Below are positions 1 through 7,956 of a stretch of 64,000 bases of DNA, piece after piece. Position 1 is the stretch's first letter; every line of letters starts with the position of its first letter. This stretch comes from Ruegeria sp. R13_0 (GTDB taxonomy: Bacteria > Pseudomonadota > Alphaproteobacteria > Rhodobacterales > Rhodobacteraceae): assembly GCF_017743995.1 (NCBI RefSeq), contig NZ_JAGHRB010000014.1, positions 40,969 through 104,968 on the forward strand, given 5' to 3'. The position numbers and the translations under genes were made by a program. The notes under the pieces are model-generated. The model did not search any database. It saw nothing but the letters and a program-made list of their open reading frames with translations, and was not told where the DNA came from.

Positions 1-46
1 GCGCCAATAGGGCGAATACCGCCCGAAACAAACCGAAGGCCCGCTT

Positions 47-649
47 GTGAAACCTGCCCTGTCTTTGCTCGCCGCCAGTGCGCTTTGCCTCGTCGCTTGC
101 GCGGAACCCTACAGCCCGACGCAATTCGTGGCCCAGGGCGATCAGATCGTCGTCACTGGGGCCATCGATCACACCACTTTGGATACCTTCCGAGAGGTGG
201 CTGCCGACAACCCGCAAATCAAAACGCTTGTCCTGCAGAGCATCGAAGGATCGGTGGATGACGATGCAAACGTGATCTTCTCGCGCGAGGTCCGCAACCG
301 GGGTTTTGACACGGTCGTGCCGTCCGATGGCATGGTCGCCTCGGGTGGGACAGATCTTTTTCTGGCGGGCAACAGGCGCATCTTGCAACCGGGCGCATGC
401 GTCGGCGTTCATAGCTGGGGCGGAGGGGGCATTATCGCCACCGAACTGCCCGAGGACGACCCCGAACACGACCGATATCTGGACTATTATGACGATATCG
501 GCGTGTCCGATGATTTCTATTGGTACACGCTAGAAGTCGCCTCTGAGGACGAAATGCACTGGATGACAGCCGCCGAGGCCAACAGCTACGACATGGCCAC
601 CACGCGCGTGGCGCGGCTGGGGTCAACTGCGACCTGCGACGCGCGCTGA
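47..649 (+). CDS. Predicted lipoprotein, ClpP-like fold (COG3904-like)
   Basis: The 200-residue product starts at a GTG. Its N-terminus is a short hydrophobic signal ending in the lipobox-like LVAC near residue 18, so it is probably a periplasmic lipoprotein. The body resembles the uncharacterised COG3904 group of ClpP/crotonase-fold proteins: an N-terminal strand with GAID, a GxVDDD segment, an ASGGTDLFLAG stretch like the ClpP serine region, and a GVHSWGG stretch with a histidine. In that group ASGG and H can be catalytic, but I infer no substrate. It stands alone, convergent with the ureohydrolase gene that ends 2 bases downstream. Confidence 0.65.
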   Translation: MKPALSLLAASALCLVACAEPYSPTQFVAQGDQIVVTGAIDHTTLDTFREVAADNPQIKTLVLQSIEGSVDDDANVIFSREVRNRGFDTVVPSDGMVASGGTDLFLAGNRRILQPGACVGVHSWGGGGIIATELPEDDPEHDRYLDYYDDIGVSDDFYWYTLEVASEDEMHWMTAAEANSYDMATTRVARLGSTATCDAR

Positions 650-651
650 TC

Positions 652-1473
652 TCAGCGCGATAACAGCCGCGCGCCGATCTCTTTAACGAATTTCGCGGCC
701 ACCATTGCGGTCATGCCATACGGGTCGCGATGGGGGTTAAGTTCGACAATATCTGCACCGACCAACTGCCCCTCAAAACGATGGATCAGGTTAATCACCT
801 CGCGCGTGCTCAGCCCGCCAGGTTCGTGATGTGACACGCCCGGCGCAAAGGCCGGGTCCAACGCATCCAGATCCAGCGACAGGTAGACCGGTCCGTCAAA
901 GCTGATCTCCAGCTCGGGACGCCAATTGCGCATGTCGATCACCTCGACCCCGAACTTGTCCGCCTGCTCCTGTTGGTGCTTGTTCATGGTGCGGATACCG
1001 ACCTGCACCAGACGTTTGACCTTGCCGGTCTCCATCACCCGCGCGAAAGGGCAGCCATGACCCAGAGGGCCGATATCCTGCGTGTCATACAGGTCGGGAT
1101 GCGAGTCGATATGCAGGATGTTCAGCCCCTCATACCGCTCGGCATGGGCCTTGATCAGCGGGAAAGCGACCGAGTGATCTCCGCCCAGAGACAACAGCCG
1201 CGCGCCGGTTTCGATCCGCGCGGCGGCACCGGCCTCGATCCGGTCGATCGGCTCTTGCCCACGCATCTCGAACACATCCAGATTACCGGTATCTTTGAAC
1301 CGATCCGTGGCCCCCAGATCGGTGCCATCCTCGGCCGTCAGATTGGCCGCACCGGAATGCAAAGCCTCGCGAATGCGACCGGGCGCAAAGGCCGGACCCT
1401 GCAGAAATGAGGAATGCAAATCCAGTGGAACGCCCATCAGGGCAACATCACCAGCGTTCAGATCACAAGGCAT
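652..1473 (-). CDS. Arginase/agmatinase family ureohydrolase
   Basis: The 273-residue protein shows the full binuclear manganese signature of ureohydrolases: GGDHS, a DSHPD motif in place of the usual DAHxD, SLDLDALDPAFAPG, and a late ADIVELNP block. These enzymes hydrolyse a guanidino group (arginine, agmatine, guanidinobutyrate or a relative) to urea and an amine in the cytoplasm. The family is certain; the substrate cannot be read from sequence. It is the last gene of a minus-strand run with def, fmt and two small membrane proteins, 59 bases after the preceding one, so it may have its own promoter. Confidence 0.85.
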   Translation of the reverse strand: MPCDLNAGDVALMGVPLDLHSSFLQGPAFAPGRIREALHSGAANLTAEDGTDLGATDRFKDTGNLDVFEMRGQEPIDRIEAGAAARIETGARLLSLGGDHSVAFPLIKAHAERYEGLNILHIDSHPDLYDTQDIGPLGHGCPFARVMETGKVKRLVQVGIRTMNKHQQEQADKFGVEVIDMRNWRPELEISFDGPVYLSLDLDALDPAFAPGVSHHEPGGLSTREVINLIHRFEGQLVGADIVELNPHRDPYGMTAMVAAKFVKEIGARLLSR

Positions 1474-1532
1474 GGGTCACCTGCTTAAAAACTCGGCTTG
1501 ATCTGGCGGCGACCCAAGGGAAAGGTCAAGCC

Positions 1533-1769
1533 TTATCGGCGCTTTAAGCTCTGCCAGATCCAGATCACCAGCAACGCGCCCAGCACGGCCCCTACAAAAC
1601 CGGACAACCAGCCGGAAACGGTGATCAGTGTGCGCAACAGGAATCCGCCGACCAAGGCACCGACGATACCGATCAGCATGGTCGTGGGAATATCGGCCTC
1701 GATCCGCATCAGGCGGGTGGCGAGGAACCCTGCGGCGGCTCCGATCACGATCAGGGCGACAACAGGCAT
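1533..1769 (-). CDS. GlsB/YeaQ/YmgE-type small membrane protein
   Basis: The 78-residue protein is almost wholly hydrophobic, with three predicted membrane segments. The glycine-rich GAAAGFLATRLM and IGIVGALVGGFLLR stretches are typical of the GlsB/YeaQ/YmgE (transglycosylase-associated) family. That family is often stress-induced, but its biochemical role is unsettled. The start codon lies one base after the stop of the preceding 78-residue membrane protein gene, so the two are probably co-translated and may work together in the inner membrane. Confidence 0.75.
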   Translation of the reverse strand: MPVVALIVIGAAAGFLATRLMRIEADIPTTMLIGIVGALVGGFLLRTLITVSGWLSGFVGAVLGALLVIWIWQSLKRR

Positions 1770-1770
1770 G

Positions 1771-2007
1771 TCATCGCCTCCAATGGGTCGGCACGATGAT
1801 CAGCGCACCGATTGAGGACAGAACCGCGTCCAGCCCAGGCGGGCCAAAGCTGATGCCGAACATGATGCGGACGAAGTAGAACAGGAACGCGCCGCCAACG
1901 CAGATGATGATGGACTGCAGGTAACCGTTATGGGTGAATTCGGTCTTCTCGGACAGGTAGCCGACTATCCCGGCAATAACGACGGTGCCCATCAGGACCA
2001 TGAACAT
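1771..2007 (-). CDS. Small conserved membrane protein
   Basis: The 78-residue protein has three hydrophobic stretches: residues about 1-17, 30-50 and 58-72. A GPPGLDAVLSSIGALIIV segment resembles the C-terminal half of YeaQ/YmgE proteins, so it may be a diverged member. No catalytic residues are visible. It lies 6 bases after fmt and 1 base before the GlsB-like gene on the same strand, which suggests operon membership. Function unknown. Confidence 0.6.
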   Translation of the reverse strand: MFMVLMGTVVIAGIVGYLSEKTEFTHNGYLQSIIICVGGAFLFYFVRIMFGISFGPPGLDAVLSSIGALIIVPTHWRR

Positions 2008-2013
2008 CTGTCT

Positions 2014-2928
2014 CTACTCCGATGTCAGGCGGGTGCCGACCGGGATGGGCCAGCCCCGCAGAAAGGTTTCCCTATCCTGCGCGCCTTTGCCTGCCCGTTG
2101 CAAGCGCAACAGTTCAACCGCGCCCTGCCCGCAGGCGATATGCAATTCGGCTGTCAGGACCTCTCCCGGGGCGCCCTGCCCCTCGGCCACGCGTGAAGCC
2201 AGCAGCTTGAGGCGCGCGCCCTCCATCTCGGTCCACGCGCCGGGAAAGGGCGACAGACCCCGGATCTGGCGGTCGACCTCAACTGCGGGTCGGGACCAGT
2301 CGACCCGCGCCTCGGACTTGTCGATCTTTGAGGCGTAGGTGACGCCCTCGTCGGGTTGTGGCTGAGGGGTGAGGTCCGGCAGCTGGGTCAAGGCTTCGGT
2401 GATCAACGCAGCTCCCATGGTCGAGAGCCTGTCGTGTAGCAGCGCGGTGGTTTCCTCAGGTTCAATCGGCGTGGCCTGACGCATCAGAACGGGGCCCGTG
2501 TCCAAACCCGCCTCCATCTGCATGATGCAGATCCCGGTTTCCGCGTCGCCCGACATGATCGCGCGATGGATCGGCGCGGCCCCGCGCCAGCGTGGCAACA
2601 GGCTCGCATGGATGTTCAGGCAACCCTGCGCAGGTGCGTCCAGAATGGCCTGAGGCAGAAGCAGGCCATAGGCGACGACCACCGCCACATCCGCGTTCAA
2701 AGCGGCAAACGCGGCCTGTTCTTCGGGCGATTTCAGCGAGACTGGATGTCGGACCTCTAGCCCCAACGCCTCGGCCCGCGCATGGACAGGCGTCGGGCGG
2801 TCCTTCTTACCCCGACCAGCGGGGCGCGGGGGCTGGCAATAGACGGCGGCGATCTCATGCCCCGCATCGACCAGAGCATCCAATACCGGGACCGAGAAAT
2901 CGGGCGTGCCCATGAAAATTAGTCGCAT
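2014..2928 (-). CDS. fmt: Methionyl-tRNA formyltransferase
   Basis: Fmt formylates the amino group of initiator Met-tRNA using 10-formyltetrahydrofolate, in the cytoplasm. The 304-residue product begins with the typical [16 protein letters not shown]. It carries the catalytic block [18 protein letters not shown] (catalytic Asn and His) and GLDTGPVL (the Asp), followed by a C-terminal OB-like tRNA-binding domain from about residue 205 with SPFPGAWTE. The length is normal. It lies downstream of the two deformylase-type genes, the usual pairing of formylation with deformylation. Confidence 0.97.
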   Translation of the reverse strand: MRLIFMGTPDFSVPVLDALVDAGHEIAAVYCQPPRPAGRGKKDRPTPVHARAEALGLEVRHPVSLKSPEEQAAFAALNADVAVVVAYGLLLPQAILDAPAQGCLNIHASLLPRWRGAAPIHRAIMSGDAETGICIMQMEAGLDTGPVLMRQATPIEPEETTALLHDRLSTMGAALITEALTQLPDLTPQPQPDEGVTYASKIDKSEARVDWSRPAVEVDRQIRGLSPFPGAWTEMEGARLKLLASRVAEGQGAPGEVLTAELHIACGQGAVELLRLQRAGKGAQDRETFLRGWPIPVGTRLTSE

Positions 2929-2971
2929 GTTCCGCTCCGGTCAGTTTCCGGGTGCCGGGCTAAAGCCCGAC

Positions 2972-3466
2972 CTACCCCTGTTTCTTGGCTTTACGCAGCA
3001 GCATGTCGCGTTTGACTTTGCTGAGGCGGTCGAAATACATCCGGCCGTTCAGATGGTCGATCTGGTGCTGTACGCTGGTGGCCTCGATCCCCACGAAATC
3101 GCGGCGGTCAATGATGCCCTGTTCGTTCAGGAATTTGACCGTCACGGCCCGAGGGCGTTTCACCTTGGCCGACACACCCGGCAGGTTCGGGCTGGCCTCA
3201 TCATGTTCGCGTAACTCGATCGAGCTGTGCAGGATTTCCGGGTTCGCCAGTTTTATCACCCGACCTCGCTCAGCCGAGCCATCGACAACGGCCAGACGTA
3301 GCATCACCCCGATCTGAGGCGCGGCGAGGCCAACACCGGGCATCGCCTCCATCGTGTCGATCATATCGTCCCAGATGGCGCGGATCTCATCGGTGATCTC
3401 AGACACATCCTCGGCCTTGGTCCGCAAGCGTTTGTCCGGCCACGGCAGGCAGGTGCGGACACTCAT
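2972..3466 (-). CDS. Degenerate peptide deformylase-like protein
   Basis: The 164 residues align along their length with the true deformylase encoded just upstream, and motif 1 (GVGLAAPQ) is intact. Motif 2, normally EGCLS with the metal-binding cysteine, reads EASPN, placing Ser92 where the Cys should be. Motif 3, normally HEIDH, reads HQIDH, with Gln135 for the general-base Glu. In known deformylases the Cys binds the active-site metal and the Glu is essential, so I infer that this copy is not a normal deformylase. It overlaps def by 4 bases (ATGA) and precedes fmt, so it is co-expressed. It could be a regulator, a peptide-binding protein or a changed hydrolase. Confidence 0.85.
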   Translation of the reverse strand: MSVRTCLPWPDKRLRTKAEDVSEITDEIRAIWDDMIDTMEAMPGVGLAAPQIGVMLRLAVVDGSAERGRVIKLANPEILHSSIELREHDEASPNLPGVSAKVKRPRAVTVKFLNEQGIIDRRDFVGIEATSVQHQIDHLNGRMYFDRLSKVKRDMLLRKAKKQG

Positions 3467-3981
3467 GTGCGGGCCTTCTCGCGCTTGAGCTTTTGCATTT
3501 TGCGGGTGATCATCTGCCGTTTCAGCGGCTTGAGGTAGTCGATGAACAACTTGCCATCCAAGTGGTCGATCTCATGCTGCACGCAGGTGGCCCAGAGCCC
3601 ATCAAAGGTTTCCTGCTGCGCGTTGCCGTTCTGGTCCATCCAGGCCACCTCGACGGTTTTAGGCCGCGTGACCTCGGCATATTGATCCGGAATCGACAGG
3701 CAGCCTTCCTCGTAGACGTTGGTTTCGTCCGACGAGGCGATGATTTCGGGGTTGAACATGACCAGCGGACGGGGGGCCTCGCCTTCTTCCTTGACGCAAT
3801 CGAGAACGATCAGGCGATCCAGCACTCCGATCTGCGGCGCGGCCAGACCAATGCCGGGCGCATCATACATGGTCTCAAGCATGTCATCGGCCAGCTTGCG
3901 CAGATCATCTGACAGATCGGCAACCGGGGCGCAGAGTTTTTTCAGGCGAGGATCGGGATGGATCAGAATAGGGCGTTTCAT
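3463..3981 (-). CDS. def: Peptide deformylase
   Basis: Def removes the N-formyl group from nascent proteins at the ribosome. All three metalloprotease motifs are present in the 172-residue product: GIGLAAPQ at 43-50, EEGCLS with Cys94, and HEIDH with His136, Glu137 and His140. The C-terminus is a basic helix (KRQMITRKMQKLKREKA) of the kind that contacts the ribosome. It is the first gene of the minus-strand run def, def-like, fmt and the small membrane proteins, and its stop overlaps the next start by 4 bases. Confidence 0.96.
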   Translation of the reverse strand: MKRPILIHPDPRLKKLCAPVADLSDDLRKLADDMLETMYDAPGIGLAAPQIGVLDRLIVLDCVKEEGEAPRPLVMFNPEIIASSDETNVYEEGCLSIPDQYAEVTRPKTVEVAWMDQNGNAQQETFDGLWATCVQHEIDHLDGKLFIDYLKPLKRQMITRKMQKLKREKART

Positions 3982-4075
3982 GAGGCTGATTTAGGGCATC
4001 CCGCCCGTCGCCGCAACGCCCCCCTTGCACCCGCCCGATTTGTAGTTAGCTTTCGCCTCGACAGATGGAGCAGAC

Positions 4076-5248
4076 ATGACTTTCAATACCCCAACCGACC
4101 GCCGCGGCACCCACAGTTCAAAATGGGACAAGATGGAGCAACTCTACGGCGTATCCCCCGATGATGGGCTGGCGATGTGGACGGCAGATTCCGACTATCA
4201 GACCGCGCCTTGCGTGATTGATGCGGTGCGCTGTGCAGCTGAGCATGGGGTCTTCGGCTATTCGTGGAAACACCCTGAATATCTGGCTTCGGTTCAGTGG
4301 TGGATGCAAACCCGCCATGACTGGCAGATCGACACCGATTGGGTGCTGACCTCGCAGGGCTTGGGCAATGCAATCGCCCTCTGTCTGGATGTCTGGAGCG
4401 AACCGGGCGATGGCGCTGTGATCTTCACGCCCGTTTACCATGAGTTTGCCCATAAGGTGAACAAATCCGGACGCCGCGTGGTGGAATGCCCGTTGGTGCG
4501 CGAGGGAGACAGCTACGCGATTGATCTGGACGACGCGCAGTCGCGCTTGGACGGGTCGGAGAAGCTGCTGCTGTGGTGTTCGCCGCAAAACCCGTCGGGC
4601 CGGGTTTGGACGACTGAGGAGCTGCGCTCCGTGGCTGAATTCGCCGGGCGCAACGGGCTGATTCTGGTTTCGGATGAGATCCATCATGATCTGGTTTACC
4701 CGGGGGCGAAGTTCGTCCCGATGGATGTCGCAGCACCTGAGGCACGGCCTTGGACCGTGACCCTTACGGCGGCATCGAAGACGTTCAACATTGCGGGACA
4801 GCGCACCGGCAACATGATCATCCCCGATCCGAAACTGCGCGCGGCGATGCGCCACCGGCTGGACACGTTGGACTATGAACCAAGCGCCCTTGGCGTGGCC
4901 ATGATCACCGCCGCCTACACGCCCGAAGGGGCGGAGTGGGTGGATGCTCAGGTCGCGCATCTGAATGGAAACCGCCAGCTGTTTGACGCCACGATCGCCG
5001 AGATTCCCGGCCTTTGGTCGATGCCCCTACAGGCAACCTATCTGGCTTGGGTCGATTTCTCGGGCACCGGGATGAGCCATGATGAGTTTGTTCGACGCCT
5101 ACGCAAGGATGCGCGCATCGCGACCTCGTCAGGCCCCGGGTTTGGTGCGGGCGGCGAGACTTTCGAACGCTTCAATCTTGCCACCCAACGCGCCCGCGTC
5201 GAAGAGGCCTGCGCGCGGCTGAAGCAGGCGTTCGGGGATCTGCAGTAA
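4076..5248 (+). CDS. PatB/MalY-type aminotransferase (cystathionine beta-lyase)
   Basis: The 390-residue fold-type I PLP enzyme has the class I/II features SPQNPSGRVW (PLP-phosphate and Asn region), SDEIHHDL (the pyridine-nitrogen Asp) and TAASKTFNIAGQ, whose Lys235 should form the Schiff base. The N-terminal SSKWDKM and MWTADSDYQ blocks are characteristic of the PatB/MalY group. Those enzymes cleave C-S bonds of cystathionine or related thioethers to pyruvate, ammonia and a thiol. The exact substrate is not certain. The L,D-transpeptidase gene follows after 3 bases. Confidence 0.85.
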   Translation: MTFNTPTDRRGTHSSKWDKMEQLYGVSPDDGLAMWTADSDYQTAPCVIDAVRCAAEHGVFGYSWKHPEYLASVQWWMQTRHDWQIDTDWVLTSQGLGNAIALCLDVWSEPGDGAVIFTPVYHEFAHKVNKSGRRVVECPLVREGDSYAIDLDDAQSRLDGSEKLLLWCSPQNPSGRVWTTEELRSVAEFAGRNGLILVSDEIHHDLVYPGAKFVPMDVAAPEARPWTVTLTAASKTFNIAGQRTGNMIIPDPKLRAAMRHRLDTLDYEPSALGVAMITAAYTPEGAEWVDAQVAHLNGNRQLFDATIAEIPGLWSMPLQATYLAWVDFSGTGMSHDEFVRRLRKDARIATSSGPGFGAGGETFERFNLATQRARVEEACARLKQAFGDLQ

Positions 5249-5251
5249 CGG

Positions 5252-5779
5252 ATGCGCCTGCTGGCTCGGATCACGCTGGTCTTTCTGATCGCAGCGCTAG
5301 GCTGGATCGGCTGGCAGAGATACTGGCCGCGCCCTCCCGCGCCTGCCGTGGCGCCTGACGCTGCACAGATCGACCACATTCTGATCGAAAAATCTGCCCG
5401 TCGCCTGACCGCAACGTTGGACGGCGCCATCGTACTGCAGAGCGAGATTGCGTTGGGGTTCGCACCGGAAGGGGACAAGGAGCAGGAAGGTGACGGTAAG
5501 ACGCCCGTCGGAGTGTTCACCATCGACCGCCGCAATCCGAACAGTGCGTTCCACCTGTCACTTGGGATCGACTACCCTCAACCCGATGACATCGCCCGCG
5601 CCCAGCAACAGGGCATAGACCCCGGCGGAGATATCTTCATTCACGGGCAACCAAACGGCGTTGTTGGCCTCACCCTGCCCGGAGACTGGACGCTTGGCTG
5701 TATCGCTTTGTCCAATGACGAGATGGCCCAGCTGTGGAGCCTGACTCCGACCGGAACGACCGTCGAAATTCGACCCTAG
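5252..5779 (+). CDS. L,D-transpeptidase (YkuD domain)
   Basis: The 175-residue protein has an N-terminal membrane anchor or signal (residues about 4-20) followed by a YkuD domain. Visible landmarks are DGKTPVGVFTID, IFIHG with His131, and WTLGCIAL with the catalytic Cys150 in place for the SxGC motif. Such enzymes act in the periplasm and cross-link or anchor peptidoglycan stem peptides through meso-diaminopimelate. The start lies 3 bases after the PatB-like gene, so the two are likely co-transcribed. A palindromic repeat follows the stop. Confidence 0.85.
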   Translation: MRLLARITLVFLIAALGWIGWQRYWPRPPAPAVAPDAAQIDHILIEKSARRLTATLDGAIVLQSEIALGFAPEGDKEQEGDGKTPVGVFTIDRRNPNSAFHLSLGIDYPQPDDIARAQQQGIDPGGDIFIHGQPNGVVGLTLPGDWTLGCIALSNDEMAQLWSLTPTGTTVEIRP

Positions 5780-5781
5780 AT

Positions 5782-5873
5782 CGTTTTGCGTTTGATTTGA
5801 GGCGGCATACGCTGCCTCTCCCTTCGGTCGAACGCGCCTTTCAATGGACTTGCCTCAAGTAAAACGCAAAACG
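5782..5873. repeat. REP-like palindromic element
   Basis: Two 22-base arms (5782-5803 and 5852-5873) are inverted copies that match at 20 of 22 positions. A second perfect-fold hairpin, 5799-5818, with an 8-bp stem and an ATAC loop, overlaps the inner edge of the left arm. The element fills the gap between the L,D-transpeptidase stop and the 3' end of the convergent hypothetical gene. It may terminate both transcripts. The elaborate fold looks more like a dispersed palindromic unit than a plain terminator. Confidence 0.7.
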
Positions 5874-5875
5874 CT

Positions 5876-6229
5876 TTAGTCCTCGTGCCCCAGCAGGGCA
5901 ATCGGCGCATCCGGCGCGCGGTAGAAATCCAGCGGAGCTTTGTCGGAAGCAGCCGTATTGCGCTTGAACTCATAGCGCATTTCGCCTGCCTCTTCCTCGT
6001 CCGCGACGATCAGGCATTGATACAAATGGTTCGCGCCGTCATGGATATCGACTAGCCCGCGCAGACGCGGCGTGGTCTCGGCCTCGACTGTAAAGCCATT
6101 CTTCCACAATCTAAGAATTTTGAAGTAATTGTCGCCCATTTCCACCCGCAAACGGCTGGTCTTTTTCAAAGTGGCGATTCGCGCAGCCTCCAACTCAGCG
6201 CTCATTTCCTTGGAAACATAGGTACTCAT
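5876..6229 (-). CDS. Conserved hypothetical protein
   Basis: I do not recognise this 117-residue protein. It is soluble, with an N-terminal charged helix (about 1-28), then a beta-rich region containing GDNYFKILRLWKNGFTVEA and a C-terminal LYQCLIVADEE strand. The small beta-barrel look is reminiscent of PilZ-like or DNA-binding barrels, but no diagnostic motif is present. I chose the ATG at 6229, preceded by a purine-rich AAGGGGGG; a TTG one codon upstream is possible. It is transcribed toward the L,D-transpeptidase gene across the palindromic element. Confidence 0.65.
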   Translation of the reverse strand: MSTYVSKEMSAELEAARIATLKKTSRLRVEMGDNYFKILRLWKNGFTVEAETTPRLRGLVDIHDGANHLYQCLIVADEEEAGEMRYEFKRNTAASDKAPLDFYRAPDAPIALLGHED

Positions 6230-6441
6230 CAAATTTCCCCCCTTCGATATCTCTTATTGTGGAGGCAAAACTGTAAAAATCCAGTGAAGCTGGCCACATA
6301 ACTTCAAAGCGCTCGCAGATGTTGCGCGCACATCTCAGACCGGTGATGTGCGCAGGTGCAGGCTGCATGCGCGCGGGCTGTGATAGGAAGGCCGGGTTCT
6401 GCGCCCTATCTTTGCCGAAACGCAGATACGGAGGACGCGAG

Positions 6442-7431
6442 ATGGGCCTGTTGGTCGACGGAACCTGGCACGACACCTGGTATGACACCAAATCCACTGG
6501 CGGCGCGTTCAAGCGCAGCGCCGCTCAATTCCGCAATTGGCTGACGGCTGATGGCAGCGCTGGCGCCTCCGGCAAAGGTGGCTTTAAGGCTGAACCCGGG
6601 CGCTATCACCTCTATGTCAGTCACGCCTGTCCCTGGGCCCATCGCACACTGATCTTTCGGGAACTCAAAGGGCTGACCGATCTGATCTCAGTCTCGGTGG
6701 TGCATCCGGACATGCTGGACAAGGGCTGGAGTTTTGAAACCGACGATCACGGCGCGACCGGAGATGATCTTTACAGTCTGGACTACGCCCATCAGGTCTA
6801 CACCAAGGCCGACCCCGCCTATTCCGGTCGGGTTACGGTGCCGATCCTGTGGGACAAACAGCAGGAGACGATCGTCTCGAACGAAAGCTCGGAAATCATC
6901 CGCATGTTCAACTCGGCCTTCAACGAGATCACGGGCAACCGCGATGACTACTGGCCCGAGGCAATGCGGGATGCGATCGAAGAGGTCAACGCGCGGATCT
7001 ATTCGGACGTCAATAATGGTGTCTACAAATCCGGCTTTGCCACCTCACAGCAGGCCTATGACGCCGCCATCCACCCCCTGTTCGACACGTTAGACTGGCT
7101 CGAGGACCGGCTGGCCCGGAACCGCTACCTGATGGGCGACCGCGTGACCGAGGCTGACTGGCGTTTGTTCACCACGCTGATCCGGTTCGATCCGGTCTAT
7201 CACCTGCACTTCAAGTGCAACAAACGCCGGTTGATCGACTACCCCAACCTCTGGGCCTATACGCGTGAGCTATATCAATGGCCGGGCGTCGCGCAGACCG
7301 TGAACATGAACCATATCGTGCGGCACTATCACTACAGTCACGACAGCATCAATCCGCACCGGATCATCCCGGTGAACCCGACCCTCGACTATCTTGAACC
7401 GCACGGACGGGATCAGCGCCCCGCCGCGTAG
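6442..7431 (+). CDS. Glutathionyl-hydroquinone reductase (Xi-class GST)
   Basis: The enzyme reduces glutathionyl-hydroquinones to hydroquinones with release of oxidised glutathione, in the cytoplasm. The 329-residue product has the Xi-class signature SHACPWAHR with the catalytic Cys63, a long N-terminal segment ahead of the thioredoxin fold, and the late ITEADWRLF-like helix (VTEADWRLFTTLIRFDPVYHLHFKCN). I start at the ATG at 6442 because GGAGGA sits 6 bases upstream; the longer open frame has no ribosome site. Its 3' end overlaps the convergent receiver gene by 19 bases. Confidence 0.9.
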   Translation: MGLLVDGTWHDTWYDTKSTGGAFKRSAAQFRNWLTADGSAGASGKGGFKAEPGRYHLYVSHACPWAHRTLIFRELKGLTDLISVSVVHPDMLDKGWSFETDDHGATGDDLYSLDYAHQVYTKADPAYSGRVTVPILWDKQQETIVSNESSEIIRMFNSAFNEITGNRDDYWPEAMRDAIEEVNARIYSDVNNGVYKSGFATSQQAYDAAIHPLFDTLDWLEDRLARNRYLMGDRVTEADWRLFTTLIRFDPVYHLHFKCNKRRLIDYPNLWAYTRELYQWPGVAQTVNMNHIVRHYHYSHDSINPHRIIPVNPTLDYLEPHGRDQRPAA

Positions 7432-7775
7432 TGTTCCACCATCGCCGCTAGATCCTCGGGCGGGGTGCCGCTTTGCACATAGGCGCAGGCATTGGGACTG
7501 TGGGCAAAGATCGACCCGTCCGAGAAGAAGGTGGTGTTGGTGACAAAAATCACCCGCGCCTCAGGGCGGCGGTAGCTGGCGAAGTCGGCCACAGCCAGCG
7601 CGCTGCCGGTTTCCAGAACCAGATCCAGCACGATAATCTCGAACTCAGAGCCATAGAGCGCCAGTATCGCGGCCTCTTGCCCGGCCACAAGCGTCACCTC
7701 GGCACCTTGTCGTTCAAGATGCCTTTTCCAGACCCGACCCAGATCGGGGTTACTCTCAACAATCAAAACTTTCAT
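7413..7775 (-). CDS. Atypical single-domain response-regulator receiver
   Basis: The 120-residue protein is only a CheY-like receiver domain: MKVLIVESN at the start, the phospho-acceptor region IIVLDLVLETG with Asp51, and FVTNT with Thr79. The usual acidic pair after strand 1 is reduced to Glu7, with Ser8 and Asn9. The conserved lysine after strand 5 is missing, the segment reading YVQSGTPPED. It may therefore signal without normal phosphorylation. No output domain is attached. A perfect CtrA-type site lies 67 bases upstream of the start, and the 3' end overlaps the glutathionyl-hydroquinone reductase gene. Confidence 0.75.
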   Translation of the reverse strand: MKVLIVESNPDLGRVWKRHLERQGAEVTLVAGQEAAILALYGSEFEIIVLDLVLETGSALAVADFASYRRPEARVIFVTNTTFFSDGSIFAHSPNACAYVQSGTPPEDLAAMVEHYAAGR

Positions 7776-7842
7776 ACTACAACCTCGGCACTTGGTGTGG
7801 TGAGTGGTGCCGACCCCCAAGACCCGTGATCACGCCATTTCC

Positions 7843-7858
7843 TTAACAAAGTGTTAAC
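7843..7858. promoter_or_regulatory. CtrA-type binding site
   Basis: The 16 bases read TTAACAAAGTGTTAAC, an exact match to the alphaproteobacterial CtrA consensus TTAA-N7-TTAAC and also a near-perfect palindrome. It sits between the divergent receiver gene and cobC, 67 bases from the former and 98 from the latter, so the receiver promoter is the likelier target. CtrA activates or represses genes for motility, signalling and gene-transfer agents in Rhodobacterales. Binding here is inferred from the motif only. Confidence 0.6.
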
Positions 7859-7956
7859 TCTGCCTGCTGACGGGTCTGATCACGCGGATTTGCTTGTCAA
7901 AACGGCGAAAATCCGCTTGAAGCGGGGCGAATACGTCATTTGGGATATGCGGTGGG

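Noticed and set aside
7776..7956. Cobalamin riboswitch upstream of cobC
   Set aside because: I looked for a B12-box-like core and the long stem set but found only the CtrA-type palindrome; 181 bases are also short for a complete riboswitch plus promoter.
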